Assembly (NCBI GenBank): GCA_029570205.1
Contig: JAKQSI010000021.1
Span: 1 to 64,000, forward strand
Origin: Candidatus Omnitrophota bacterium
GTDB lineage: Bacteria; Hinthialibacterota; Hinthialibacteria; Hinthialibacterales; JAKPRU01
DNA length: 64,000 nt
Reading direction: 5' to 3'
The notes beneath the pieces are model-generated. The model saw nothing but the letters and a program-made list of their open reading frames with translations. It did no database searches and was not told the DNA's origin. The position numbers were made by a program, and so were the translations under genes. Shown here one piece after another: positions 7,956-17,800 of the stretch; the first letter of the stretch is position 1, and each line of letters opens with the position of its first letter.

Positions 7956-9143
7956 ATGTCACAGTGCGATGAAACATTTGTCGGTCCGGGCGAGACAGTC
8001 TCGCAGAGCCTTCACGATCAGATACTCGTCCCGCCGAACCTGAGAAAACGTCACCAAGATATGATCTTTCGTTCTCTACGTAATGGTTCGCAGAAGTCGG
8101 CTGTCGCCGACCGATATGGCCGGCCTTCTGCCGGAGGACGAACGCTTCCCATCGCCGGGACTTTTGTCCCGTTTCATGAGCGCGATCTTTGCCGGCGCTG
8201 GAGCGATCCGTCTTATCGCGCCACACAGTATCATCTTCTTAAGGAGATCGGGCTGAACACGTTGATCCTGTTGACGGGCAACCTGGGAGGCGTTTGTTAT
8301 GATTCACGCTATTATGCACATATTTGCGATACGGACTTGGTAGACACTGTTCTAAAAGAGTCCTCCAGGCTGGGGATGGAGATCTGGATCGGTTTGCCCC
8401 ATGTAGAAATTGCCTGGATGCTGCAACCAAGAATCCGGCTCACTCGCCTGCTGGAAACCAGCCGCCTTCTCATTGAAGAGATTCAGCAACAATATGGGCA
8501 GTACGACAACTTCCACGGCTGGTATATCCCGTATGAACTGTGCAACGTTTTCGTAGAGGAATCCGAAGATCCCTCGTGTCTACCACACTGGGTGAACTCG
8601 ATCGCGATGGGCTGCAAGCTCATGCCCGGCGATCGACCGACGGCTATTGCGCCATATTTTACCGTTACAGACGGACCGGACGCATTCGCACGTCTGTGGG
8701 AAAACATTGTTCGACGGCTTTCTATGGTCGATGTTATTATGATGCAGGACAGTGTGGGCATTTTTAAAGAGGATCGGCTGTTGGAATTGCCCTTGTGTTT
8801 CCGTATGTTGAAAAGCCTTGCCGAAACCCATGGGAAGCGACTGTGGGCAGACATTGAAATTTTCGACCAGCAGGCCGGAGTGCCCCTGGATTGGGAACCC
8901 TGGACCGCCGATCCCGCCCCATACGAGAGAGTGATTCGGCAGATGCAACTGGTCTCGGAGTATGTCGAGCGGATTGTGACGTTCAGCTATTTCGACTATA
9001 TGAACCCTGCCGCCGGTCCCGTAGCCGGACAACTCTATCGGCAGTATCATCAGTACCTGACTTCGTACGATTCGAACACGGCGGGTCGTGCGGAGGAAAC
9101 TAAGGTATCCTCTGCCGGGGAATCTGTCCGGCAAGAAACATGA
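7956..9143 (+). CDS. DUF4434-type TIM-barrel protein, no signal peptide
   Basis: 395 residues from ATG 7956 (AGAGG seven bases upstream; TTG 7950 is two codons earlier). About 70 N-terminal residues of no clear fold precede the domain, which begins at LPIAGTFVPFHERDL. It carries the family marks GWYIPYELCN, IAPYFTVT, VDVIMMQDSVG and LWADIEIFD, closely parallel to the C-terminal domain of the secreted protein at 2046. I see no signal peptide, so it likely acts in the cytoplasm on material brought in by the importer. Its stop overlaps the start of the binding-protein gene (ATGA at 9140), so the two are translationally coupled. Enzyme activity is not established for the family; a glycoside-hydrolase-like role is inferred. 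Confidence 0.8.
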   Translation: MSQCDETFVGPGETVSQSLHDQILVPPNLRKRHQDMIFRSLRNGSQKSAVADRYGRPSAGGRTLPIAGTFVPFHERDLCRRWSDPSYRATQYHLLKEIGLNTLILLTGNLGGVCYDSRYYAHICDTDLVDTVLKESSRLGMEIWIGLPHVEIAWMLQPRIRLTRLLETSRLLIEEIQQQYGQYDNFHGWYIPYELCNVFVEESEDPSCLPHWVNSIAMGCKLMPGDRPTAIAPYFTVTDGPDAFARLWENIVRRLSMVDVIMMQDSVGIFKEDRLLELPLCFRMLKSLAETHGKRLWADIEIFDQQAGVPLDWEPWTADPAPYERVIRQMQLVSEYVERIVTFSYFDYMNPAAGPVAGQLYRQYHQYLTSYDSNTAGRAEETKVSSAGESVRQET

Positions 9144-10483
9144 ATGGCCTCCAACGGATCTTCGACACAGCACGTGCCATTTGTCATCCCCAAATCGGAC
9201 TGACGAGTTTCGCTATTCTGTTGATGATGACCGGGTGCGGTAACCGGCAGGCAGATTCTCTAATCGAACTGACCTTCTGGCACGCCTGGGGCGGCTACGA
9301 AGGGAAGTACCTTGAAGATCTGGTCCGGGAATTCAATGACACGCACACGCAGATCCGGGTGAAACCGGCGTTTTTCATTATCGGCGATAAGTTAATGGCC
9401 GCGATTGCCGGAGGGATCCCGCCGGACATCGCAACCGTGTGGGACTGGATGTTGCCCACTATGGGCGAGGCCGGATGTTTTCTTCCCCTGAATGACTACC
9501 TCCAGCGCGCCGGGCTTGGGCCGGAGGATTACCTGCCGAATGTCTGGGATTACGGCATGTTCAGCGAAAAGAAATTCGGCGTTCCCACCGCACTGAACGT
9601 ATGGATGATCTTTTACAATAAGCGTCTGTTTACCGAGGCGGGGCTGGACCCGAAATCTCCCCCTGCCGATATTGCTTCTCTTACAGAATGTGCCCGTCGC
9701 CTTACACGCCGCGATGCGACCGGGAAATTGGAACGGATCGGATTCATTCCCGAATTCCAGTACTCTTATATTTGGATGTGGAACTTCGGAGGGGACCTGT
9801 ATGATCGGGAGTCCAGACACTTTATTATCGACTCGCCTGAAAATGTGCAGGCCGTGAAATGGATCGCATCCCTGTATCGGGAGTACGGAATCGATAATTA
9901 CCGCCGATTTGTTGCCACATTCGGAGAATACGACAGCCCGAACAATCCATTTTACAAAGAGAAACTGGCCATGCGCGAAGACGGGCAGTGGCAGATCTCC
10001 TTTATCCGGCATAACGCTCCCGATTTGGATTATGGCCTGATTCCTTTTGTCAGTGCCGTTCGGGACCGAGAGAGTCAGAGCGCGATGACCGGAAGTTTCT
10101 GGGTCATCCCCGAGGGATGCCGCAATCCCGACGCGGCATGGACCTTTTTATCCTGGCTCATTGCGCCCGCGCAATCCGCCCGGTTTGCGTCAACACTGTA
10201 CAATGTTCCACCCTTGCGTGCCGCGCTGAACGATCCGGCTTACGCCGATGTCTACCGGTCGCGGATGCGGGTCTTTATTGATTTCCTGCTTGAGGGGCGC
10301 GCCCGCCCACTGCCTGCCCTTCCCATCGGGCAGTTTTTCTACAACGAATTTAACAATATCATGGAAGAAATCTGTTCCGGCGCGCTGGAGCCGGAGGCCG
10401 GTTTACCGATTTTGGACAATCGCTTGCAGAGAGAACTGGATCGCTCGCTGCGACATCTCGGCATTACAGAAGAGCATACATGA
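9140..10483 (+). CDS. Sugar ABC transporter substrate-binding lipoprotein (UgpB/MalE type)
   Basis: 447 residues. Lipoprotein signal with lipobox LMMTGC (Cys33). The mature part begins IELTFWHAWGG, the usual opening of family-1 solute-binding proteins (TFWHxWGG), followed by GGIPPDIATVWDW, GVPTALNVWMIFYNKRLF and GSFWVIPEGC. It captures an oligosaccharide or sugar derivative outside the inner membrane and passes it to the permeases at 10480 and 11408. Start and stop overlap with both neighbours by ATGA, so it is a tightly coupled operon with the DUF4434 gene. The substrate cannot be read from the sequence. Confidence 0.93.
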   Translation: MNGLQRIFDTARAICHPQIGLTSFAILLMMTGCGNRQADSLIELTFWHAWGGYEGKYLEDLVREFNDTHTQIRVKPAFFIIGDKLMAAIAGGIPPDIATVWDWMLPTMGEAGCFLPLNDYLQRAGLGPEDYLPNVWDYGMFSEKKFGVPTALNVWMIFYNKRLFTEAGLDPKSPPADIASLTECARRLTRRDATGKLERIGFIPEFQYSYIWMWNFGGDLYDRESRHFIIDSPENVQAVKWIASLYREYGIDNYRRFVATFGEYDSPNNPFYKEKLAMREDGQWQISFIRHNAPDLDYGLIPFVSAVRDRESQSAMTGSFWVIPEGCRNPDAAWTFLSWLIAPAQSARFASTLYNVPPLRAALNDPAYADVYRSRMRVFIDFLLEGRARPLPALPIGQFFYNEFNNIMEEICSGALEPEAGLPILDNRLQRELDRSLRHLGITEEHT

Positions 10484-11394
10484 CCCGACAGGAACGACTA
10501 CACCTCAAAAACGGCCTTCTCTTCGCGGCGCCCTGGATTGTGGGATTCTGCGTATTCACATTCGCGCCGATCCTTGCCAGTTTTTACTATTCCCTGTGCA
10601 GTTACAATGTTGTACGCGAGCCGATCTGGATCGGATTGGAAAACTACCGGACTTTGCTTTTTGAGGACCCGCATTTTCTCAAAACATTATATAACACCCT
10701 GTATATGATGGTGTTCGGAGTTCCGCTTTCTCTCGCGCTTGCATTTTGCCTCGCCGCACTGCTGAACACGGATGTCTCATTCCTGTCTTTCTTTCGTACC
10801 GTGTTTTATCTTCCGAGTGTTGTGCCGGTTGTAGCCGTGTCTATCCTCTGGGTGTGGATTCTGAATCCGGAGTATGGCTGTATCAATGCTCTTCTCGCCT
10901 CGCTCGGTGTTCATGGCCCCGGCTGGCTGACGGATCCCCGCTGGTCTAAACCGGCTCTGATTCTAACAAACCTCTGGGGCGTCGGCAACATTATGATCAT
11001 CTTTCTGGCAGGGTTGCAGCAGGTTCCGCGAAGTCTTTACGAGGCGGCTGTGGTAGACGGCGCAAATCGGCTGCAACGCTTGTGGAACATTACGTTGCCG
11101 TGTGTGAGTCCCGTGATATTCTTTAATCTGATTATGGGGGTTATTGCCTCGTTTCAATATTTCACGCAGGTCTATATCATGACAACCGGCATTTCGCCGG
11201 AGTATGGCGGGCGGGCCGGTGGGCCGGAAGGCTCCACATTGGTGTACGCCTTGTATCTCTATCAGAATGCATTTCAGCATTTCAAAATGGGCTACGCGAG
11301 CGCGATGGCATGGATTCTATTTTTGCTCTCCGTGGCGGTGATCTATGTCATACTGAAAACAAGCGGCTGGGTGCATTACGCGGAGGAGCAATAA
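10480..11394 (+). CDS. Sugar ABC transporter permease, MalF/UgpA type
   Basis: 304 residues with six predicted membrane helices; the first is APWIVGFCVFTFAPILASFYYSL, typical of the UgpA/LacF group. The cytoplasmic EAA loop that docks to the ATPase is EAAVVDGANRLQRLWNITLP. Starts at ATG 10480 overlapping the binding-protein stop and precedes the second permease by 13 bases. Forms the heterodimeric channel with the 11408 product. Confidence 0.94.
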   Translation: MTRQERLHLKNGLLFAAPWIVGFCVFTFAPILASFYYSLCSYNVVREPIWIGLENYRTLLFEDPHFLKTLYNTLYMMVFGVPLSLALAFCLAALLNTDVSFLSFFRTVFYLPSVVPVVAVSILWVWILNPEYGCINALLASLGVHGPGWLTDPRWSKPALILTNLWGVGNIMIIFLAGLQQVPRSLYEAAVVDGANRLQRLWNITLPCVSPVIFFNLIMGVIASFQYFTQVYIMTTGISPEYGGRAGGPEGSTLVYALYLYQNAFQHFKMGYASAMAWILFLLSVAVIYVILKTSGWVHYAEEQ

Positions 11395-11407
11395 GGGGCA
11401 GAAAACA

Positions 11408-12235
11408 ATGCTTGGAAAAAAAAACGACTGTGTCTGGATTTATGCCGCGCTTCTCGCGGGGTCGTTCTTGTTTTTCATGCCGTTTTGGTGGATGCTGATT
11501 TCTTCCTTGAAAACAAATGAGCAGATATTTACCGTTCCACCCGATTGGTTCCCCCGGCCCATCCATTGGCAAAACTACCTGGATGCCGTCACCTTTATTC
11601 CATTTGTACGATATCTTTGGAATACCCTGATTATTTCCTTGGGCAATACGGTAGGGAACGTATTGAGCGCCTCCCTGGTAGCATATAGCTTCAGTCGGAT
11701 TCCCTGGCGAGGACGGGATGTCTGCTTCTATTTGATGCTGGGAACGATGCTGCTCCCACCGCAGGTGACCATGATTCCCGTATTTGTCATATTCCGAACC
11801 ATGCGCCTGATCGACACATTTGCGCCGTTGATTATTCCCTCCTTTCTGGGTACACCTTTTTTCATCTTTCTCTTGCGTCAATTGTTCCGCGGGATACCGG
11901 AGGCGCTCAGTGAGGCGGCACGGATTGACGGGTGTTCGGAATGGCAAATCTACGCGCGAATTATTATGCCGCTTTCCATCACCGGCCTGGTGACCGTTGT
12001 TGTGTTTTCATTTTTGTGGAGTTGGGTCGATTATTTGAACCCGCTGATTTACTTGCAAACTCCGGAGAAGTTTACTCTGTCGCTCGGATTGCAGCAATTT
12101 CAGAGTAGCCATGCGTTGGAGTGGGGAATGCTGATGGCGGCCGGTACGCTGATGGTGCTGCCGGTTGTGCTGTTGTTTTTCGTTGCGCAGAAAGCCTTCA
12201 TTCGCGGTATCATTACCGGCGGGCTGAAAGAGTAA
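11408..12235 (+). CDS. Sugar ABC transporter permease, MalG/UgpE type
   Basis: 275 residues, six predicted membrane helices, with family marks PFWWMLISSLKTNEQIF near the N-terminus and the EAA loop EAARIDGCSEWQIYARIIMP. Last gene of the importer operon. No ATP-binding subunit (MalK/MsmK/UgpC type) is encoded in the window; many sugar importers share one encoded elsewhere. The next gene is on the opposite strand. Confidence 0.94.
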   Translation: MLGKKNDCVWIYAALLAGSFLFFMPFWWMLISSLKTNEQIFTVPPDWFPRPIHWQNYLDAVTFIPFVRYLWNTLIISLGNTVGNVLSASLVAYSFSRIPWRGRDVCFYLMLGTMLLPPQVTMIPVFVIFRTMRLIDTFAPLIIPSFLGTPFFIFLLRQLFRGIPEALSEAARIDGCSEWQIYARIIMPLSITGLVTVVVFSFLWSWVDYLNPLIYLQTPEKFTLSLGLQQFQSSHALEWGMLMAAGTLMVLPVVLLFFVAQKAFIRGIITGGLKE

Positions 12236-12314
12236 TCCGTATATTACCTTAATTTATTATACCTCATTCACGGACATGGTCGAGTCATCAATGTTGCAAA
12301 TTCGGGATTCCGCC

Positions 12315-13271
12315 TCAGACAGTTTCCTGTCCGATCTTTCTTTGGTTGCGCTCGATGACTCTCGCCAGCCACCACCACATCGCCCACCCCAGAAGAACCA
12401 TCGCCACGAACAGCGCGCCATAAGAGATACGCCAATCGATGCCCTGTGTAAATACGCTATACTCCGACATTCCGCCGATACTGGCAATAAGATTCAGCGG
12501 AAGAAACACCACGTTGATGATCGTTAGATTTTTCATCAGGACGTTCATGTTGTTGTTAATGATCGTTCCGCGAGCGTCCATGAGGCCGGAGAGTACCGTG
12601 GAGTAGATGCCCGCCTGTTTGTTGGCCTGTTGATTCTCAATGATAACATCGTCCAGAAAACTGAGTTGTTCCTCGGTCAGCGCCCATCTTCCGGGGGCGC
12701 TGCGCAGTTTCAACAGAACCGTAAGGTTGGCTTCCAGCGCGTTGTGGTAGTAGACAAGACTTTCGCCCAGCGCGAACATTTGCAAGAGAAAGCGGTTCTC
12801 CATCGATGTAACGATTCTGGCCTGGAGTTCCTGAGACATCTGCTTGATGGCTTTCAAATGGCCCTGGTAGTGATGTATGGTTTGGAGAAGAACACGAAGA
12901 ACGCAGTCCTCTACGGACTCGACCCGCTTGAATTCACGTCCGGTCATCGGGAGTTCGCCCCGGGGCACGATAATAATCGCCCGGTTATCCATAATTACAA
13001 TGCCGATTGAAGATACCTGGAATTGAACGGCCTCCTCGACGACGACATTCTCGGGGTGTTTCCAGATAAGAAACGTCCCGTTTTGGTAACTTTCTATTCG
13101 TGGAACCTCATCGGGGTCAAAGACGGCATCCAAGTCAAGTGGTTCCAACGCGGACATGCGGAGCAAGTCTTCCTTTTCCGTGTCCGAGGGTTGGTAATAT
13201 ACGAACATACTTGCCGTATCTCGGTCACATCGCGCGAGTTGTCCGGACTCAATTCGGTATGTCAATATCAT
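12315..13271 (-). CDS. CorA-family divalent-cation transporter
   Basis: 318 residues. ATG 13271 with AGGAGA upstream. The long N-terminal cytoplasmic domain (1-255) ends in the extended stalk helix; two C-terminal membrane helices follow (about 258-280 and 291-312). CorA pentamers carry Mg2+ or Co2+ inward, and the ion-selecting loop between the helices normally reads GMN. Here it reads IGGMSEYSVF, i.e. GMS, a variant known in some CorA-like subgroups. Transport specificity may therefore differ. It stands alone; the genes at 13383 and 14006 lie on the same strand but with longer gaps. Confidence 0.88.
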   Translation of the reverse strand: MILTYRIESGQLARCDRDTASMFVYYQPSDTEKEDLLRMSALEPLDLDAVFDPDEVPRIESYQNGTFLIWKHPENVVVEEAVQFQVSSIGIVIMDNRAIIIVPRGELPMTGREFKRVESVEDCVLRVLLQTIHHYQGHLKAIKQMSQELQARIVTSMENRFLLQMFALGESLVYYHNALEANLTVLLKLRSAPGRWALTEEQLSFLDDVIIENQQANKQAGIYSTVLSGLMDARGTIINNNMNVLMKNLTIINVVFLPLNLIASIGGMSEYSVFTQGIDWRISYGALFVAMVLLGWAMWWWLARVIERNQRKIGQETV

Positions 13272-13382
13272 AGGCGTTCTCCTGGTTGATTCATTCCATG
13301 CTCGGAACCGGTTGCTTCGGCACGGGCAGTTTCCCCTCTTTTTATAGCATGTCGCCGCGCCATGCGGGCTTCAAGGTACGGT

Positions 13383-13745
13383 TCAGCAGGTGATATGGAA
13401 CAGACCGGCGGTGGACGGTTTCCGCTTGTTGAAGATTTCAACGGCTTCGGGAGTCGGGGAAAGGATGACCGCGACCCCTTTCTTCTCGAAATACTCGCTC
13501 GCCTCCTCGGAGAGGTGAAGAACGCCTTCGTGGCCGTTGCCGATCACGATGGTTTGGAGGCCTTCTTCGTAACAATGCTTGGCTTCATCTTTGGAGAGGG
13601 TGTGGGAGGTGCCGTAGACCTGCTTGGAGAGTTTTTTCTTGCGTTTCTCGATTTCGCCGGTGGAGCGGATGAGAACATCGAAGTCATAGGTTGTTCCGTT
13701 GATTGTGATGGAGCCGAAAGTGACGCTGTCGATTGTGGTAGTCAT
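13383..13745 (-). CDS. Mth938-like (DUF498) domain protein
   Basis: 120 residues with a strong GAGGAGAGG before ATG 13745. The sequence shows the Mth938 fold pattern: SVTFGSITINGTTYDFDVLI, a KKLSKQVYGTSHTLS segment, then a Rossmann-like half with TIVIGNGHEGVLHLSEEASEYFEKKGVAVIL and PTPEAVEIFNK. Relatives are small single-domain proteins of unknown biochemical role (also found in the NDUFAF3 and AMMECR1 neighbourhood families). Complete in length. No operon partner is obvious. Confidence 0.82.
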   Translation of the reverse strand: MTTTIDSVTFGSITINGTTYDFDVLIRSTGEIEKRKKKLSKQVYGTSHTLSKDEAKHCYEEGLQTIVIGNGHEGVLHLSEEASEYFEKKGVAVILSPTPEAVEIFNKRKPSTAGLFHITC

Positions 13746-13919
13746 GGCCGTAACCTCTCCTCAAGTAGTGTATCACAAAAAGGTGGCGACAGACCGGACG
13801 GTTGGAACCGATAGAACCGATGGGACCAATGAGGGTTCGCGGACAAGAGGGATCCCCCGACCCTCCGTGTCAACGGACAGGCAGAAGAAACGATCCGTCA
13901 GGGAAGAGCGAGGAAAAAG

Positions 13920-13952
13920 CGATGCAACGGACCGTGGTGGCCCGTTGCATCG
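13920..13952 (-). terminator. Rho-independent terminator behind the corrinoid-protein gene
   Basis: CGATGCAACGG (13920-13930) and CCGTTGCATCG (13942-13952) form an 11-bp perfect stem with an 11-base loop. On the minus strand it is followed by GCTTTTTCC. It lies 54 bases past the stop of the corrinoid protein. The remaining 13746-14005 interval holds only degenerate GGAACCGATA/GGGACCAATG-type short repeats (13800-13835). Confidence 0.75.
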
Positions 13953-14005
13953 CCTGATGATTCTATCCCGGGTCGGATGGGATTCTGTGCAGAGATGTAA
14001 TGCGG

Positions 14006-14641
14006 TTATGCGGCAATCAACGAGTCGGCCAGTTCGACGGCGGAGGCGGCATCGGGGGCATAGCCATCTGCGCCGATTTCATCGCACCATTTCTGGGTGA
14101 CCGGCGCACCGCCGACCATGACCTTGATGTTCTCGCGGATTCCGGCCTGCTCGAAAGCCTGCAGGGCATCCCGCATGGCGAGCATGGTTGTAGTCAGAAG
14201 CGAGGACATCCCGATCAGGCGAACCCCCTTCTCCTTGTTTGCCTGGATGAACTTTTCGGGGGGGACATCCACGCCAAGGTCAATGACCTCATAGCCGGCC
14301 CCTTCCAGCATCATCCCGACCAGGTTCTTGCCGATATCGTGGAGATCGCCCTTCACGGTTCCGATTGCCACGCGGCCTTTCGGTTCCACTTTCTCCTCGA
14401 CAATTCTGGGACGGAGAATGGCCATGCCACTTTTCATCGCGCGGGCTGCGATCAGGACCTCCGGGACATAAACCCGGTTGTTCTTGAAGTCGATCCCGAT
14501 CCGATTCATGCCCTGAATAAGCCCTTGTTCGAGGATTTCCTTGGCGCTGTGACCTTCGCTGATTGCGGCCTTCACCAGTTCCTCGACCTTGTCTTTCTTA
14601 CCGCCATACACACTGTCTGCAAGTTCCTGAAAATCGACCAT
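14006..14641 (-). CDS. Corrinoid (B12-binding) methyltransferase subunit, MtaC/MtbC-like
   Basis: 211 residues. ATG 14641 (MVDFQELAD) with AGAGGGA upstream is preferred to ATG 14659. An N-terminal helical cap (1-85, including GLIQGMNRIGIDF and VPEVLIAARAMKSG) is followed by the Rossmann-type B12 domain with the diagnostic D-x-H-x-x-G (GDLHDIGKN, His101), SSLLTTT and GGAPVTQKWCDEIGADGYAPDA. His101 would be the lower cobalt ligand. Such proteins shuttle a methyl group between a substrate-specific methyltransferase and a second enzyme. A candidate partner of the uroporphyrinogen-decarboxylase-like type is encoded 25 kb away at 39304; no reductive activator is visible here. Confidence 0.92.
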   Translation of the reverse strand: MVDFQELADSVYGGKKDKVEELVKAAISEGHSAKEILEQGLIQGMNRIGIDFKNNRVYVPEVLIAARAMKSGMAILRPRIVEEKVEPKGRVAIGTVKGDLHDIGKNLVGMMLEGAGYEVIDLGVDVPPEKFIQANKEKGVRLIGMSSLLTTTMLAMRDALQAFEQAGIRENIKVMVGGAPVTQKWCDEIGADGYAPDAASAVELADSLIAA

Positions 14642-14821
14642 GTTATTCCCTCTGGTCATGAATATCGTGGGGGCATCCGATGCGGGGTTGCCGCCTCACC
14701 GCGTGCCACCCGAATTGCCTAACTCTATCAGACAGGTCTTTACAGAGTCAACCAAAGCCGCTGGAAATAATTTGAAATCCGGTCCACAATAGAAGACCAT
14801 TTTCCTTAAGGAGCGCACAGC

Positions 14822-17800
14822 ATGAGAAATCGATCTGCCTATAGGACATTCATCCTGGTTATCCTTTCCGGGTTTATCCCGGGATCCGCGATGCAGGCAA
14901 TCGCAGACCCTGCGGGGGAAATACGGATGGCCAATCTCGCGGAACCGAAACCGGCCCAGGAACCGGTCGGAGACCGTCCCTATGAAATGGTGAGGGCCAA
15001 CCGGAAACCGGACCGGACCCCGCTGGTCAATTTCGATTCGCTGGATGGATGGTCGCTGGAATGCCTTGGGGGCGCTGTGGCGCGTGCGCATCCATCCTCG
15101 GAACAGCGAGTCTGGGAATCGAACACGGCAAAACTGATCTATCGCGGTACGGGCAAGGACAGCGCGGTAATCCTTCGACCGCCCGCTCCCATTCCGCTGG
15201 GAAACGAAGTGGAGTGCGTGCATCTCTGGGTTTACGGGAACAACTGGGGGTATAGCGAGGACCCAAAGACGCCATCCGTGCGCGTGTATTTTCTCGCGGA
15301 AGATGCCGAAAAGAACACCTGCGAGATTGACCTGGCCCAAGTCCAATGGAAAGAGTGGTGGCTGATCCACCGGAAAATTGCCAAAGAGACTGTTGCGAAA
15401 CTGGGTGACAAAGGGGTTTTCACAGGACTGAAGATTGTGGGCGGTTCGAATTCGGAAGACCGGGCGATTTTCCTGGAGGATTTGACGGTTTTCAAAGAGG
15501 ACCTGAAACCGCTTCAGTTCGATCCGCGCCCGAAACGCGGGATTGAGCCGTTCCCCGGTCAGTCTGTCGGGGCGAACACGGGGCCGGGACAGCTTCCCTT
15601 TCCTGCTCGGAAAGAAACAATTCTTCCGAAGAATTACCGGGCGAAATATCGAAACACAATTCAAAAGGATGAGGATGGGACATTCCGGTTTATCTACAAG
15701 GGGAAAGATGCCGAGCTGGAATACCGTCTCCATCCCGGGCACAAAGACCTTGGGTATGTGGAGATATTTCTGGACGGAACCAAGGTGGCCAACGGGCTTG
15801 TGGGAGCAGGGGTTCTGTTTGAGGAAGAGCCCAAGTCTGCGCAGTTGACCGGGGCGACGCTGGAGAATGACGTTGTTCGACTTGTCTGGTCGCACGGTGT
15901 GGAAAGCCATTTGCGGATTTGGCAGAAGTCGCTGGTCGTGGACTTTTTCTGCCAAGGGGGAAAGGCAACTGAACTGGCCTACGGGAAATTGACCGAGGGG
16001 ACGGAACCGGAATTGTTTCAGCTGCCCTACATCAACTACGGGCAGCATCATCTGTGTGTGCTTGCGCTGAGAGGAGAAGCGCCCTGTTTTGCCTCGGTGT
16101 GGATGGACTGGTATCAGTCGAACGGCTCCAAACCGTACGCAACGGATGAAATTAAAGAAGATGGGATTTACCTGAACGGCGGGGTGAGATACCTCCCGCG
16201 AACGGATGGAGTGCGTAACGACCTGTTTGAACGGGTATTCTTCACGGTTTCGCCGATGTTTGAGGAAACCCTGTGCACTATTCCGAATCCGCCCGCCAAA
16301 GAGGGATATATGGCAGGGCAGCGGCTCTGGCAGGAGAGTTGGGGACCGTCGAATTACGAAGATGAGATGAAACGGTCGGAAAAACTGCGGGCGTACGGGA
16401 TCGAAATGCTGACGCAATGCAACCATGAAATCACATGGCGAGACGAAGGAGAGAGTTTCACATTCCGCACGGAGGCTGCTCCCGGAAAAGGCGGCGATGA
16501 AGCGCTAAAGAAGTATATCGCACATCAGAAGTCTCTCGGCTGGCGGGCCGGTTTGTACACAAATTACTGTGATTTTTCGCCGGTAAACGCCTATTGGAAT
16601 GAGGATTGGGTGATGCGGGATTCAAGCGGCGAGTGGATTCGGGCGTGGTATCGCTGTTACTCCCCCAAGGCGCTTCGCGCCGTGGAGACGGACGCAAAAA
16701 TCGCGCCGATTGTGCAGGAAAAGTTCGGAACCGATGCGGCATACACGGATGTGCATACCTCTGTCTCGCCATGGGACCGCACAGATTATGATGCCCGTGT
16801 GCCCGGCGCGGGAACGTTCGCATCAACGTTCTATGCTTACGGCGAACTGCTGTTGCACGACCAGGATGTCTACAAGAATCACTGCTGGTCGGAAGGCAAT
16901 CACCAGTGGCTCTACACGGGACTGACCACGGGGAATTACGGGCTGACATACAGCAATCTGAACCTGTGGGAATATCCGTACCTGCCGCATTTCGATCTGC
17001 TGAAGATGCACCCGCTGACGGTGGACATCGGAATGCCCTGGACCGCCGGATTTTTCCAACGCTGCGAAGGGTGGAACAAACCGGAACGGATCGTGAAAAG
17101 TATCGACCAGTTTATCGCGGCGACCATTGCTTACGGACATATCGGCTGGCTGGTAGAAGAGGGCCACGGGATTCGTCAAACTTGCCGGTCGTATTACATG
17201 CTTCAGCAACTCCAGAGCCGGTATGTGATGCAGGAGCCGGAAGTGATTCTGTACGGCACGAATGAAGATTTGATCTCCTCATCGGAGGCATTTTTGACAG
17301 GCCAGTGGCGGAACAGCCGCCTGTTTATCCGGTATCCGAACGGACTGCGTATTTGGGTGAACGGGAACGACAAGAGATACTGGACAGTCGATGCAGGGAA
17401 AGAACAGGTGACCCTTTCGCCGTTCGGATGGGTTGCGATAAAAGGCAGGGAATTCTTCGAGAAATCGAGTGTCCATGAGGGCCATCGGGCGGACCTGGTG
17501 GGATCGCCGATGTATGTGTATGTAGATGGACGCGGGCAGGAAACGGAGTACGCGGGGATACGGACCTCCGGTGCGGTGGCGGTGCGCCCGGCGGCAGATG
17601 GCGAAACGGGTCTTTCGATAATCGCGGTCGAGGGCGTTGAAAAGATCAAGATCAGCAAACCCGAAGGCCGGTATAGCCGGGGGGATGTGCGCCACATGAT
17701 CGGGGAGATTGCGCGCGCAGAGAGCCTGGAGGTTGAGGCTTATGATGTGGAAGGGAATACAGTCGGACAGGCTTCGGTAGAACGGATTGAGGGAGGGTGG

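Noticed and set aside
14642-14821. Cobalamin riboswitch near the corrinoid protein or the methyltransferase
   Set aside because: I looked for a B12-box-like conserved core upstream of 14641 and 39304 and found none.
14696-16426. 576-residue minus-strand frame
   Set aside because: Antisense of the 5' half of the secreted glycosidase-like gene; no recognisable domain.
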